A stretch of 64,000 bases of DNA, taken from positions 80,302,268 to 80,366,267 of the forward strand of contig NC_064831.1 of NCBI RefSeq assembly GCF_024166365.1. Direction: 5' to 3'. Below are positions 21,542 to 32,116 of the stretch, piece by piece. The number at the start of each line of letters is the position of its first letter. Position 1 is the first letter of the stretch. This DNA comes from Elephas maximus indicus. Its lineage: Eukaryota > Chordata > Mammalia > Proboscidea > Elephantidae. A program made the translations under genes and the position numbers. The notes beneath the pieces are model-generated. The model did not search any database. It was not told the DNA's origin and worked only from the letters and a program-made list of their open reading frames with translations.

Positions 21542-22033
21542 AGGCCAACACTTGTTCTTAGAAAAGAATACAAGCATAGACTGCAGGCTCCCCCTTCCTT
21601 TCACCCCCTCAAGTTTCATCCCCACATATCATAGTCAAGTTCTTCCCCATAACAATGTGTCATTTGAACAGTGGTCTGCCATGTCATTCTGTTCCGAACA
21701 GCTCTGCTCTCACTGTACTTCCCTGACAGGAGTAACTAGGTGAATGACGCACAGCTCAGTTCTCTTTGTCCAAACTCATCTTTTCTACTTTCACAAGGCT
21801 TCACTTCAGCCAGTAGACCAATACTCACAAAGCTTTCACTGTCCAAAAGGCTCAGTGTCACCTAGAGGAACCACAGAAAGAAATGGGATCCCAGGGAAGA
21901 GGATTCCATTTTCCCAGAAAATGAAGACTTTGGGGGCTTGGAATTTAAGGGCCTTCAAGTAGAGATATCCTACAGGGAAGTTAGAAATGTACAACCAGGA
22001 GGAATTTAAGAAGTTTTAGGCTTTATTAATACT
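21542..22033. other. Unique sequence
   Basis: Nothing recognised. Confidence 0.45.
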
Positions 22034-22357
22034 GTTGCTGTTATTATTAGCTGCCATCGACCCCCAGCTCATGGTGACCCCATGCACAATGGAACAAAAC
22101 ACGGCCCACCTCTGTACCACCCCGTGATCAGTTGCAGATCAGGCCATTGTGACCCGTGGGGTTTTTAGTGGCTGATTTCAGGAAGTAGACTGCCAGGCCT
22201 TTCTTCCTAGTCTTAATCTGGAAGCTCCACTGAAACCTGTTCAGCATCACAGTAAAACAGAATCCTCCACCGACAGATGGGTAGTGGCTGTGCCTGTGGT
22301 CCACTGGCCAGGAATCAAACCCAGGTCTCCCTCATGGAACGAGAGAATTCTATCATA
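22034..22357 (-). mobile_element. SINE C (antisense)
   Basis: Tail TGTTGCTGTTATTATTAGCTG, body GCCAGGCCTTTCTTCCTAGT, head CAGGAATCAAACCCAGGTCT and GAGAGAATTCTATC. Full length but diverged. Confidence 0.88.
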
Positions 22358-23185
22358 AACTGTATGTACTTATTTATAATAAAATAAATAATACTGTGTT
22401 TATTTTATTCTTTTAGGCAAAACAAGCCTGGCATAAATTTATTAAAACTTTACAAGACCTGTTGATGTCATGACCATATTTTCCTAACTGAACTGGCTAG
22501 CATAAATATACTTCAGGGAGCAAGAAGACAGAATATTGGGATTTGGGGAGGGCCTTGGAGATAAAGAAGTATAGGCTACTGCACCTATGTTCTGAGTGTA
22601 TTTTCCCAGGCACTGCACGCAGAGAGATTTTCTAGTGTAATCATTCTTGTCATGTCTCTCAGCTTTGAATTAACACTTCAGATTCCCACCTTCCGCAGTC
22701 TTTAAAGAGGAGGCTATGTGTCCTCGCCCCCAGGATTATGAATTTTGTAGCTTGGAATCAGCCTTGTTTCCTTTTCTTTTATTGATTTTTATGTTCTGAC
22801 ACCCTTTAACTTGCTTCTGATTCGTGGGCCCAGGGTCACAGAGCCTGATGATTTAAGTGGGTGACGGACGCAGTTGGATGATGAAAGGTGAGAGAGTCAC
22901 AAACCCGAATAGAAAGCTTTGCAGTTGTGTTCTGCCCCATCGGCAATCGGCCATGTCACTTCAAAAGAAAATTAACATCTAGCTGACCCAGGGAACAAGC
23001 TAAAATAAAAAAGAAAACACTCTTTAATGAGAGAAGAGTTATCTCTTGCAAAGTGTCCAAAAATCTCTACAATTGCAGATGTTTGCTTGAATTGTGAGAC
23101 AAAAGCAAGGCAATTCAGGAGAAAATGGGTTCATAATTGGACACTGGGAATAGAATCATCCCTTTTATCTTACAGCTGAGTAAAG
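22358..23185. other. Unique sequence, possible conserved noncoding DNA
   Basis: SINE-free. The part 22680-23110 has mixed composition without repeat signature and no open frame of note, which fits a conserved noncoding element but does not show one. Confidence 0.4.
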
Positions 23186-23371
23186 AGGCAGTGGCGTTTC
23201 AGTGGCAGAATTCTCGCCTTCCTTGTGGGAGACCTGGGTTAGGTTCCCAGCCAATGCAACTCACACATAGCCCCCAGCTGGCCGTCACTGGACGCTTATG
23301 TGTTGTTGTGATGCTGAACAGGTTTTAGCAGAGCTTCCAGACTAAGACAGACTAGGAAGAAAGGCCTGGCT

Positions 23372-23928
23372 CCTGGAGCCATGAGGGTTGGATGAATCCC
23401 TGAAACTAGTGCCCTGAGGTAATCTTTAAACCTTAAACCAAAAATATCCTCTGAAGTCATCTTAAAACCAAGCAATAAAAACCCACTGCCATCGAGTCGA
23501 TTTCAACTCCTAGCGATCCTATTGGACAGAGTAGAGCTGCCCCATAGGATTTCCAAGGCTGTAAATCTTCATGGAAGCAGACTGCCACATCTTTCTCCCA
23601 TGGAGTGGTTGGTAGGTTCGAAAAGCCAACCTTTCAGTTAGCACCCAAGTGCTTTAACTTCTCCACCACCAGGGCTCTTAAACCAAACAATAGTTTGGCT
23701 TAACTAGTAAAAAATGTCTGCCTTCAGCGTTATGCTTTTTTAAGAACTATCTATATGGGATCAAATCGAGGAACATCTCAAAAAAAGAAGGTGAGAATGG
23801 TTGCAAAACTTGAAGAATGTAATCAATGTCACTGAATGGTGCATGTAGAAACTGTTGAATTGGTGCATGTTTTGCTGTGTATATCTTCAACAACAACAAA
23901 ATAGATAAAATAATATTAAAAAGAAAGA
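23372..23928 (+). mobile_element. 5'-truncated L1 3' UTR inside SINE C
   Basis: Begins CCTGGAGCCATGAGGGTTGG and ends with an A-rich tail. It matches the L1 3' UTR at 60390-61310 block by block (TCTTTAAACCTTAAACCAAA, AGAACTATCTATATGGGATC). It is flanked by AAGAAAGGCCTGGCT at 23357-23371 and 23929-23943, an exact 15-bp duplication. Confidence 0.93.
23478..23676 (-). mobile_element. SINE A-long inside the nested L1
   Basis: Antisense A-long with the block GGAAGCAGACTGCCACATC. It is flanked by CTTAAAACCAAGCAATA (23461-23477) and CTTAAACCAAACAATA (23677-23692), an imperfect duplication. Confidence 0.93.
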
Positions 23929-24204
23929 AAGAAAGGCCTGGCTATCATCAGCCAATGAAAACCCTCTGGATCACAACAGCCTGATCCATAACCCTTCGTG
24001 GGGATGGCGCAAGATCGGGCATCGTTTTGTTGCATTGCGCGTGGGGTCGTCATGAGTTGGGGGCTGACTTGACGGCAGCTAACAACAACAAAGTGGGGTA
24101 CAGAGCAGATAGGCCTCTAACCCAATGGGCAGGATGGTCGTGTGAGTCAAGAACTCCTAAGTTACGTAACATCCTCCCAACTGAGCTTGTTTGGTAACCC
24201 CCAA

Positions 24205-24305
24205 TCCATCAGCTATTTATCCTGCATTCATTCATCATGTATTAGTCACCTACTATGTGCCAGGTCCCAGTATATGGTTGCTACTGAGGACATTCATAAA
24301 CTCGT
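24205..24305 (+). repeat. Old MIR/L2-type fragment
   Basis: CATTCATTCATCATGTATTA then CCTACTATGTGCCAGGTCCC is a common start of old mammalian repeats. The family is not resolved. Confidence 0.5.
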
Positions 24306-24879
24306 GAGGGAGAGAAAAGCAAAACCGCCAGTGCTGTGAGGAGGAAGGATTTGAGTCAAGCAGATCAAAGCAAGAAAACCAGTTGGCAGGTTGTAGTGAT
24401 CTCTGAGGGCAATGACAAGGGCCCATCCACTGAGGTGATAATTACAAGAGAAAAGAAGGGATGGATTCAAGAAATATTTAGCAGATAAAATCAATAAAAC
24501 TGCTGGTCAATTCATTGTGTGAGGCGAATGAAAAGGAAAGTTCTGAACACTGCCCAGATTTTTTTTTTTTTACTTGAGTGACTCATAATAGAAATAAGAA
24601 ATACAATGCAGTGAGGAGAATACAGAAGTAATCCATAATTCGAGTGAGCATGGGAAAGAAGAGAGAGCCACATACAAGCGCTCTGGGAGGGAAAAGGAGT
24701 GAGAGATTCAATCCCACTGGAGAAACAGAGAAGTTTTCATGAAGGCAGTGATGTCTCAACTGGGCCTTGAAAAATTAGTAGCATTAGAACTGGTAATAAT
24801 GGGAGAGCTAGACATTCTGGGTAAAGAGCCCAACACGAGCAAAGCAAGAGGAGTGTTTGGGGACTGAAGTTAATTAACT
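24306..24879. other. Mostly old, diverged repeat-like sequence
   Basis: 24730-24860 (GTGATGTCTCAACTGGGCC, AACACGAGCAAAGCAAGAGG) resembles a widespread old mammalian interspersed repeat I cannot name with confidence. A T-run lies at 24559-24571. No gene is seen. Confidence 0.4.
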
Positions 24880-25034
24880 TGCCAACTCACCCACAGCTCT
24901 TCAGGAGAAAGACGCAGCAGTCTTCTTTCGTAAAGATCACAGCCTTGGAAACGCTATGGGGCAGTTCTACTCTGTCCTATAGGGTCACTTTGAGTTGGAA
25001 TCAACTCAATGGCAACAGGTTTGGGTTTTTTTAT
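24880..25034 (+). mobile_element. SINE A-long, 5'-truncated
   Basis: Only the middle and tail remain: GGAGAAAGACGCAGCAGTC, GGAAACGCTATGGGGCAG, GAGTTGGAATCAACTCAATG, and a T-rich end. Confidence 0.88.
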
Positions 25035-26022
25035 TTTTTATTTTTTTGGTAATCCTAAAGCAAAAGAGTCAATCCCACTACCTTAGAAAATTGCAAATGA
25101 GTAAAATTAAATTAAAATCCCAACCACATGACTCCAGCTGGCCTCTCTCCAAAAAGGGCAGATGGAAAGAGGTGGGCTTTGAAAATGCTTGCCCTTCTAT
25201 ACTGGACAGTGACCAAACTATCCCAAAGAGCTTTGTGGGGGGTCTCAGGTCAACTGACAGACACCCGGAAGTGTTAATGACTAGAGAAAATGCCTACTCC
25301 CAGAGGAAAGGGAGAGAGTTCTGGAGAAGCTGAGGTGAGAAGTGGGCCTTCTGGAGTCTTCTTACAAAGGGACTTGCCCATGCAGAGAGAGGTGGGCCTG
25401 CAGACTATACTGCCCTGCTCCTGGCAGACTAGGCTTCATCCCAGCCAGGAGCTGGCCAGCAGACAGGCATCCCAGGGGCTGAGCAGACCTGCTCCACATG
25501 TCCACAGCTTTCCTTGTGGCACCGAATTAAATCCAGCCAGTTGGCACCAGGTTGTGCAAGTGAGACACAGGATTCTAAGGGAAGGAAATGAAGTAGAGGG
25601 GATAAGGAAAGCCCCAGGAAGCCTGAAGGACTGAAAGCAGTCAATACTACAGGCAAAACCCATGATGTTCTGACGTAGGCTTCACCCAGCTCCAAAGTGG
25701 GGCATCCTGGGGTTCACAGGCCAAATGGGATTTATCCTCTTACACATTCATCTCTTTTCCTCGGTTTGGGACTTCCTGAGGACAAGGACCACCTGGACTT
25801 ATCTGGACTTGCCCATCTTCATGTGAGAACTTGGAGCACAGCCTGTGATACAGTAGACTAGAAGACAGGCAGACTGGCAGACCTGGACAGTGAGAGGGAA
25901 GGAGCTGGGCAGAAAGCTTAGAGTCTCGGACAAATCACGCCAACAGATTAATGTCCACTAGTGATGAGTAACTTTAATGCATCATGTCTATGGAAATGAT
26001 TCTACTCTAAACCATATATATA
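25035..26022. other. 1 kb of unique sequence, no gene seen
   Basis: Balanced composition. Frames of 88-114 codons are open on both strands over the same bases (25290-25695), without known domains, so none is called. Confidence 0.45.
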
Positions 26023-26226
26023 GGAGGCCCTGAGTGGCACAAATGGTTACGGGCTTGCCTGATAACCAAAAGTCTGGCAGTTCAAATTTAACTTGAGATA
26101 CCTCAGAAGAAAGGCCTGGCAATCTAATTCTGAAAAATCAGCCATTGAAAACCCTATGGAGCACAGTTTTCTACTCTGACACACATGGAGTCACCATGAG
26201 TCAGAGTGAACCCTATAACAACTGGA
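26023..26226 (+). mobile_element. SINE B
   Basis: Head GGAGGCCCTGAGTGGCACAA, body GAAAGGCCTGGCAATCTAAT, tail CCATGAGTCAGAGTGAACC. A (TG)n stretch follows at 26228-26243. Confidence 0.9.
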
Positions 26227-26300
26227 TATGTGTGTGTGTGTGTAAACAATTTCCTTCTGTTCTCCCATTAGGGATTGTGAGTTTAAAAAAAAAAAAAAAA

Positions 26301-27019
26301 ATACTTTGGGGGTTTGGCAACATGATTAAATTATGCCATTTCCTATTCTTTTGTCCTAACATTAACTGCTGTTTGGGAGTATTTTGTTTATTGAGGTTTT
26401 TGTTTTTACAGGGATGTATGCTGAGAACTCTGTAATGGAGATTTGAGGGGTTTGCACAGCCCCCCTGCACCCACTCCCTGTACTTCTGGCAAGAGTGACC
26501 CAATTCTCTTTTAGGAAGATTAACTCGCCCTAATTTGCCTGATAGCACTGTAAACCAGAGTGACATACTCTACCAAAGCTGAAGGGTTAGGCACATCACC
26601 AAGGCCAGATAAATTTAGCTAACTCACTCTCCCTCTTTTGGGATTTTGTGTCTTGAGCAGAGTGATGGAAGGAAAGAAGTAAATGACCAGAACTTTATTA
26701 TAAATAATCACCTACTTTATTATCTCAAACAAAATAATCCATAACCATAAAATAATTCCAGATCACACCTGTATTGGAAGTAGCATTGTTACAAGGACTG
26801 TGGAGAGCCACAATATGGCGGGCGGGACAGTGCCGGTGCTCCAAATCAAAATCGTTTCCACGGAGAGATCTGAGGACTGGGAGATATGACCATGCTCTCC
26901 CTTCTCCCATCCTCCTCCTGACTGAAAAGTTTTGATGTAAACCAACATAGCCATTGATTATGACACGGGGGTAGGGGAAAGACACAAGAAGAGAAATAAA
27001 AGTTATCACCCTTGCCTTT
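26301..27019. other. Unique sequence
   Basis: No gene or repeat recognised. An A-run lies just before it at 26284-26301. Confidence 0.45.
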
Positions 27020-27165
27020 TATACACTTCCCTACTACACATTAGGTGCTATGGATATATTATATAATTTAATACAACAAACTTGCCCGATTTGTACTATT
27101 ATGCACATTTCAGAATATAAATGGGGAAATAAGGCACAGAGCTGTATTTCCTTAGCTGTAGTCTG
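27020..27165 (+). repeat. MIR-like fragment
   Basis: CTACACATTAGGTGCTATGG, GCACATTTCAGAATATAAAT and GGGGAAATAAGGCACAGAGC follow the MIR order. Confidence 0.5.
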
Positions 27166-27186
27166 AAATGAATGTACCATGCCCTG

Positions 27187-27270
27187 TGAGGGCAGTTTAT
27201 CAAATAGGCAAGGTAAACATGGTGCTTACCTTGCTTATCAGATCATCTGTAGTGCACAACTTCACATTTT
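27187..27270. repeat. Half-arm of a palindromic hAT-like MITE
   Basis: GGGCAGTTTATCAAATAGG, GTGCTTACCTTGCTTATC and ATCATCTGTAGTGCACAA match the reverse complement of 27462-27536 at about 87% over 72 bases (counted by eye). The other half of this copy is not seen. Confidence 0.7.
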
Positions 27271-27366
27271 TTCACCAGATCAAAGATTCTGCTTCTAGGT
27301 ATGGCTGGCATCTGTCTCTCTCCCAAAACCACAGCACCTTCCTCTTTTCAAATTTACAATTCCTGA

Positions 27367-27542
27367 CCCGGGCAGATGACTCAGTAAGCAAGGTAAGTGC
27401 AGATGTACTTGTACTTACTTATTAATCTGTAGTGAACAGTTTCAAAGATGTGGTGAAACTCACGTGAAATTGTTCACTACAGATGATCTGGTAAGCAAGG
27501 TAAGCACCGTGCTTACTTTGCCTATTGGATAATCCACCTCGA
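27367..27542. mobile_element. Palindromic (foldback) hAT-like MITE, ~176 bp
   Basis: The left arm runs from CCCGGGCAGATGACTCAG through AAGCAAGGTAAGTGCAGATG to CTGTAGTGAACAGTTTC. After a loop of about 25 bases the right arm gives the reverse complement (GTGAAATTGTTCACTACAG, GGTAAGCAAGGTAAGCACC, TTGGATAATCCACCTCGA). Each arm also holds a smaller palindrome built on GTAAGCAC/GTGCTTAC. No target duplication is visible here. The hAT link comes from the related copy at 46049-46148. Whether the family is already catalogued I cannot tell. Confidence 0.65.
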
Positions 27543-27833
27543 CTATGGAAATAATTCTATCAGTGGAACGAGTTCTTTGGCCAGTGCAATTCCCTGGAGT
27601 CATTACGTAGGTGGTTGTTGTAGACGTACTGTGCTAAGCATTTATTCATAAAACTCAAACATATTGGGCAAGAAGGGGCTAAACAACAAAATCAGGTATA
27701 ATAGGAAATTACACAACACTCAAAGATTAATTTCTAAGACAACACCATTCACAGGTTGACTATTGAACACACGAGTCACCTGTATGTCTTTATATCTATT
27801 ACATCACGCATGCAAAATCCACCTCCACCTCCA

Positions 27834-28026
27834 CTTGTTGTTGGGTCGATTACAACTCATGGCAACCCCATGTGTGTGAGAGGAGAACTGAGCTCCACAA
27901 TCTTTTCAATGGCTGATTTTTTGGAAGTAGATTGTCAAGGCTTTCTTCCAAGGCACCCTGGGTAGAACCTTCAAACTTTCAGCTAGCAGCTGAGCGTAAA
28001 AACCTTTTGCGCCACCCAGGAACTCC
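27834..28026 (-). mobile_element. SINE B (antisense)
   Basis: Tail CTTGTTGTTGGGTCGATTAC, body GGAAGTAGATTGTCAAGGC, head GCGCCACCCAGGAACTCC. Confidence 0.9.
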
Positions 28027-28040
28027 TATAAGCAAAAGGT

Positions 28041-28244
28041 TATTGTTGGTGTTTGCCATCAAGGCAATTCTGAGTCATAACGACTCCATGTGACAGAGTA
28101 GAACTGCCCCGAAGGGTTTCCTAGGCTGTAATCTTTACAGGAGCAGATCTCCAGTTCTTTTCTCCTGCAGAGCCACTGGTGAGTTTGAATTGCCAACCTC
28201 TGGGTTAGCAGTAAGCACTTCTACCTCTGCTCCACCAGGGTTGC
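28041..28244 (-). mobile_element. SINE A-long (antisense)
   Basis: Body TAGAACTGCCCCGAAGGG, extra block AGGAGCAGATCTCCAGTTC, head CTGCTCCACCAGGGTTGC. It lies in the same orientation as the B copy just upstream. Confidence 0.9.
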
Positions 28245-29259
28245 TATCATAAACAAAACAGCAGGATGAAAAGCAACTGCTGGGCATGTGGGTAAGAAAT
28301 GAGCTGTTCCTCTAATATGACACAACCACCTCTTGTGAGCTGCTGATACCAGCGTCCCCGAGGGATGTGTCACATTTGAGAGCTGGGCCTGAGAGAATGC
28401 TACGAGAAATTCCTGGGCTTATTTCCCTAAGAAACAAGTAGATCCTTTGGTTCCTCAGACCTGATTCATCCCTACAAAGTGCCCTGTCGGTTAAATCCTG
28501 GCTGCCTATCATATTCCAACCCTGACTCTCCAGCCTTCCCTTTGCACCTGTAAACTCCTGATACCCTTCTCATCTCTTCCTCCTCTGTATAAATTAGCTG
28601 GACTGAGTTTCTGTTGCTTGCCTCCAAACACCCTGCCTCCTAGAGGCCCCAAATGAGAACTGAATAAACTAACCAGTAAGCTGTAAATGGATGCACCAGT
28701 CACATTCAAGATGTTTCACAGTCTCCCAGGGGCTGGATATCTAAGTCTCTAGAATACCTTTCTTTCTATCAAGAACCATTTAATGAGCAACCACTATGTT
28801 CAGCCATTCATACCAATAATTTTCAGAGAAAGGGAGAATGAAAAAAATCATTTTGTCCTATACTGTCTATCCAGTTCTTCCAACATTTCCTTTGGATTAC
28901 AGGGCCCACAGGAGCTATTGGCACAGGTTGCGTTTCAGTCCATTTCACTGCGATTTGGTATTAAATAATTCCCTAAAACTTGCTAAGTGTGGCAACATGC
29001 TGCTTTCATTGTTGTTACGCTCTTGTTTGGAGATTTCGGAACACATTTTCTCGGCAGCTGGGTTGAGCAAACACAGATTACCTAAGGGGCTTGTGTGAGC
29101 AGCACAGAACTGAAGTGATTTCTAGTTAAAAAAAAGGTAGTGCACTTTGGATCGTTTGTGTTTAATCACACCAAATAAAGCACGATGAAAAGGTACAGCT
29201 TTTTTTGTTTTGTTTTACCATTTTTAAAGATTGTCAAAATATTAGTTTCTCCTTCTGGA
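28245..29259. other. 1 kb of unique sequence, candidate conserved DNA
   Basis: No repeat family is recognised. 28820-29100 has the texture of single-copy DNA. Frames open there are short (about 60-86 codons) and have no known domain. Confidence 0.4.
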
Positions 29260-29445
29260 GTGCCCACTCTGTACCAAGAACTATTTTGGGCTCTTTTTAT
29301 TTGCTAGTTCATTTAATTGTCACCTGTGACTGAGGAAGTAACTCAGAGGGACTGACATGCTGGTGTCTCCCAGCTAACTGAGCAGCAGCAGAGATTTAAA
29401 TCCAGGTGTTCTAATCCCAAAACCTAAGTGTTTCCCCAGCCTCCC
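29260..29445 (+). repeat. MIR
   Basis: GTGCCCACTCTGTACCAAG, TTCATTTAATTGTCACCTGT, GAGGAAGTAACTCAGAGGG and CAGAGATTTAAATCCAGGTG follow the MIR consensus order nearly end to end. Confidence 0.75.
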
Positions 29446-29469
29446 TCCGTAATCCTTCTAATGATAAGT

Positions 29470-29625
29470 GACTGAGATATGTTCTACCTCAAAGACAACT
29501 TAATCCAACCTTCTCTTTATAGAGGAGAGCACTGAGGCCGAGAGGGTTTGGCACTAGTGTCAGAATACAGTTTAGAATTCGGGTCTCCTGGATCCCAAAC
29601 CATTTCACTGTCTACTATCCCACCC
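29470..29625 (+). repeat. MIR-related fragment
   Basis: AGAGGAGAGCACTGAGGCCG, AGAATTCGGGTCTCCTGGAT and CACTGTCTACTATCCCACCC resemble a MIR-family 3' half. Confidence 0.5.
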
Positions 29626-30298
29626 TACTAGAAACCCTCCCTAAACCCCTCGCGCTGTGTATGAGGCAGGTTTCCTTCTTTTTCTGTGAAACCTGCAAAT
29701 GATAAATCTTGCCCTAGGCATAAATTAACCCCCATTCCTTTTCCTTCTCCCCACGGCTCCTAGTGTTTCAACTCTTTATTTTGAACCATCTCCAAGTTCC
29801 TCCTGCCCTTTTGCTAAAGCAGCTGCCGACCCAGGTTGTAGCAGGCCCGTTTTTGGAGCGTGGAGTCATTGGGTGCCCGGGGACAGCTGGTACGCCAGGA
29901 GAGAGGTTGTGCAGGGCTGGTTTCAAGGGCAGAGGTAGAGCTGGTATTTCAGGCGGCCACTGCCAGCGTCCAGAGGGCAAAGGAGGCCCAGGGGAGCCAG
30001 AGTGCATGCGTCTGGACACAGCTCTCTGGCAGCCAGAGCCTGACAAGGCTTAACTGTCCCAGCACCATGGCCGGGATGAACAGGTGTCCCCACAGCTGAT
30101 TGGGCAGTTTAGCTCCTAGCTGGGAGGCAGGGTGGGCAGACTGAGCAGGGAATTACAGGCACACAGGACTATGAAACAACCAGGCCTTTACAAAGCAGCT
30201 GAGAGTAGCAACCTGGGGTAGAGGTACTTATTTCTGGGGGAATAAGAGACACTTGACCTTTAGCCAGTCAGAGGCTACACACAGCATGATTTGGGACC
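29626..30298. other. Unique sequence with a GC-rich patch
   Basis: 29840-30080 is GC-rich, but by eye CpG is not enriched enough for an island. Frames of 79-96 codons are open on both strands over the same bases, so none is trusted. Confidence 0.45.
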
Positions 30299-30343
30299 CG
30301 TAAACCTGTTGCCGTCGAGTCGGTTCTGACTCATAGCAATGAC
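30299..30343 (-). mobile_element. SINE A tail fragment
   Basis: Only GTAAACCTGTTGCCGTCGAG, TCGGTTCTGACTCATAGC remains. It is a severely 5'-truncated antisense A or RTE tail. Confidence 0.75.
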
Positions 30344-30347
30344 ACTC

Positions 30348-30505
30348 CTCAAAGGGTTGTCCTTATATAACGGTATCAGCATCACCTGGGAGTTGGTCAT
30401 AATGTAAATCTTCAGGCTCCACCCCAGAACTACTGAGTCAGAATCTGCATTTTCACCAGGTCCCAAGGTGATTCCTACGCACACTCAGGTCTGTGAAACG
30501 CTGGT
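30348..30505 (+). mobile_element. MER5-like hAT fragment
   Basis: GTATCAGCATCACCTGGGAG, TCAGGCTCCACCCCAGAACT, ACTGAGTCAGAATCTGCAT and CAAGGTGATTCCTACGCACA match MER5A (hAT-Charlie non-autonomous). Confidence 0.75.
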
Positions 30506-30524
30506 CTGCAATACAGCTTCTCGA

Positions 30525-30690
30525 AGCAAGCCTGACTCCCAGACCAGCAGCAGAACCTGAGAACCTGTTAGAAATGTAAATTGTCAGGCCCCATTCCCAG
30601 GTCCCTGGGTGTGCGGCTCAGCACACTGCCGTAAGAAGCCAGCCCGGTGATTGCAGTGCATAATGAAGTTTGAGAAGCAGTGAATTAGGG
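30525..30690 (+). mobile_element. MER5-like hAT fragment, second copy
   Basis: CCCAGACCAGCAGCAGAACC, GAACCTGTTAGAAATGTAA, CAGGCCCCATTCCCAGGTCC and the end GAAGTTTGAGAAGCAGTG. It directly follows the first fragment in the same orientation. Confidence 0.72.
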
Positions 30691-30857
30691 TACAGCTTTT
30701 GCATTTTAGAGAGAAGTAATTTGAAAGAATCTCAAGAAAGGCATCCTGATTGTGGCTTGGAAGGAAGGCCCTCAGCCTCTCGCCTTATATCCCAAGAAAG
30801 GTATTTTTCTGAATAAAATGATTTCTTTCCCAAGTGGAATTCTAGGGTCAACTAAGG

Positions 30858-31092
30858 CAGACAGATAGATAGACGATAGAGACTGATGGAAAAGATAAAG
30901 AGATTAGATTGGTCTGATAGATAATAGATAGGTAAATAGACGGACGGATGGATGGTTGGATAGACGATGGATGATATATACATACGTATATAGATGATAA
31001 ATGATGAATGGTGGATAAGTAGACAGAGAGAGAGATCGATAGATAATGAATGGATAGATAGATTAGATCATTTGATGAATCGATAAATAGGA
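30858..31092 (+). repeat. Degenerate GATA/GGAT tetranucleotide tract
   Basis: Runs such as ACAGATAGATAGACGATAG, GACGGACGGATGGATGG and GGATAGATAGATTAGATC are interspersed over about 235 bp. It is an old, mutated microsatellite. Confidence 0.93.
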
Positions 31093-31716
31093 CGGATTCT
31101 TTCTTCGCTGAAGCGCACAGCTCCTCCCACTCCCCAGTGACTCCTTTGCAGTGCCCTGATCATCCCTCATTGCCCCACTTTCTTAATCTAAGTCTAAGAT
31201 ATCCTCTTTCATTTGTAATAACTCAGTTTATTTTCTCTCCTTCCTTTGTCTGAGACCAAAGCCTCCTCCCTGGGACTTTTATTTTGTACATTGCTAATCA
31301 TTACCCATATCACAGCTGAGAATTATACCTCTTATCTGTGAATCCTTTCCCAGGCAGCTGGCAGCTTGATACAAAAGCTAAAATTCAGAGGTATCCTTAA
31401 TCTAAAGATTGGGGTTACCTTCCAACACCTGGGGGCTTAGGAATCTCAAGAGGGACAGGAACTCTTTAACACCAACTCTTCTTGCCATTTCTAACACCTG
31501 CATCCTAACCTAAGACTCTCACTATCCTTTTCCTGACTATGCCAATAGGGTAGTAAATGATTTCCCCTTCTTCAGTGCCTTGCCATCTACCCCACCAGTT
31601 CATCCTTTCTCGCATTGATAGATCCAACCCCATGATCACAAACCTTCACTAGCTCCCAGCTGCTTATAGAACAGTACCAACCTTCTTCCAGCTTGGGTAT
31701 CCTGCTGAAATAAGAA
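31093..31716. other. Unique sequence
   Basis: Nothing recognised. Pyrimidine-rich in places. Confidence 0.45.
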
Positions 31717-31729
31717 AGGAGTGGTAGAA

Positions 31730-31781
31730 CCAAAAACCAAACCTTTTGGTTAGCAGCAGAACTCTTAACCACTATGCCACT
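31730..31781 (-). mobile_element. SINE A with the middle deleted (52 bp)
   Basis: The antisense tail (CCAAAAACCAAAC) is joined straight to the head (TTTTGGTTAGCAGCAG to ATGCCACT). The roughly 110-bp body is missing. The flanking duplication is intact: AGGAGTGGTAGAA (31717-31729) and AGGAGCGGTAGAA (31782-31794), one mismatch. Confidence 0.88.
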
Positions 31782-31865
31782 AGGAGCGGTAGAAGAAAGA
31801 TGCAAAAATGGAAGGCTGGGGCAGGGAAAGAGGCAAGCCCTGATGTCTCAGCACAGAGGGAGGAA

Positions 31866-32031
31866 CCCAAACCAAAAAACCCACTGCAGTCCAGTCAATT
31901 CCGACTCATAGTGACCCTATAGGACAGAGTAGAACTGCCCCATAGAGTTTCCAAGGAGTGCCTGGCGGATTTGAACTACCAACCTCTTGGTTAGCAGCCA
32001 TAGCACTTAACCACTACGCCACCAGGGTTTC
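31866..32031 (-). mobile_element. SINE A, minus arm of a head-to-head pair
   Basis: Full-length antisense A: CCCACTGCAGTCCAGTCAAT to TACGCCACCAGGGTTTCC. Confidence 0.94.
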
Positions 32032-32116
32032 CACAGGCAGAGTTATATTCACCTAAGACAGTAGAACATGGGGTGCTAGCCATTAGGAAAGGGGTTAGGA
32101 ACGTTTGGGGTCACCA

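Larger units (their letters stand above)
23186..24092 (+). mobile_element. SINE C split by an L1 insertion
   Basis: The head and middle (CAGTGGCAGAATTCTCGCC to GGAAGAAAGGCCTGGCT) occupy 23186-23371. The remainder (ATCATCAGCCAATGAAAACC to GACGGCAGCTAACAACAAC) occupies 23944-24092. An L1 with a 15-bp duplication lies between them. Confidence 0.92.

Noticed and set aside
27367..27542. Palindrome considered as a microRNA gene
   Set aside because: The arms match a copy with an 8-bp duplication at 46 kb, so a MITE explains them better. A MITE-derived microRNA remains possible, but nothing in the sequence shows it.
29763..30099. GC-rich stretch with open frames on both strands
   Set aside because: Overlapping frames on both strands reflect GC-rich, stop-poor composition. 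CpG does not look enriched enough for an island or promoter.
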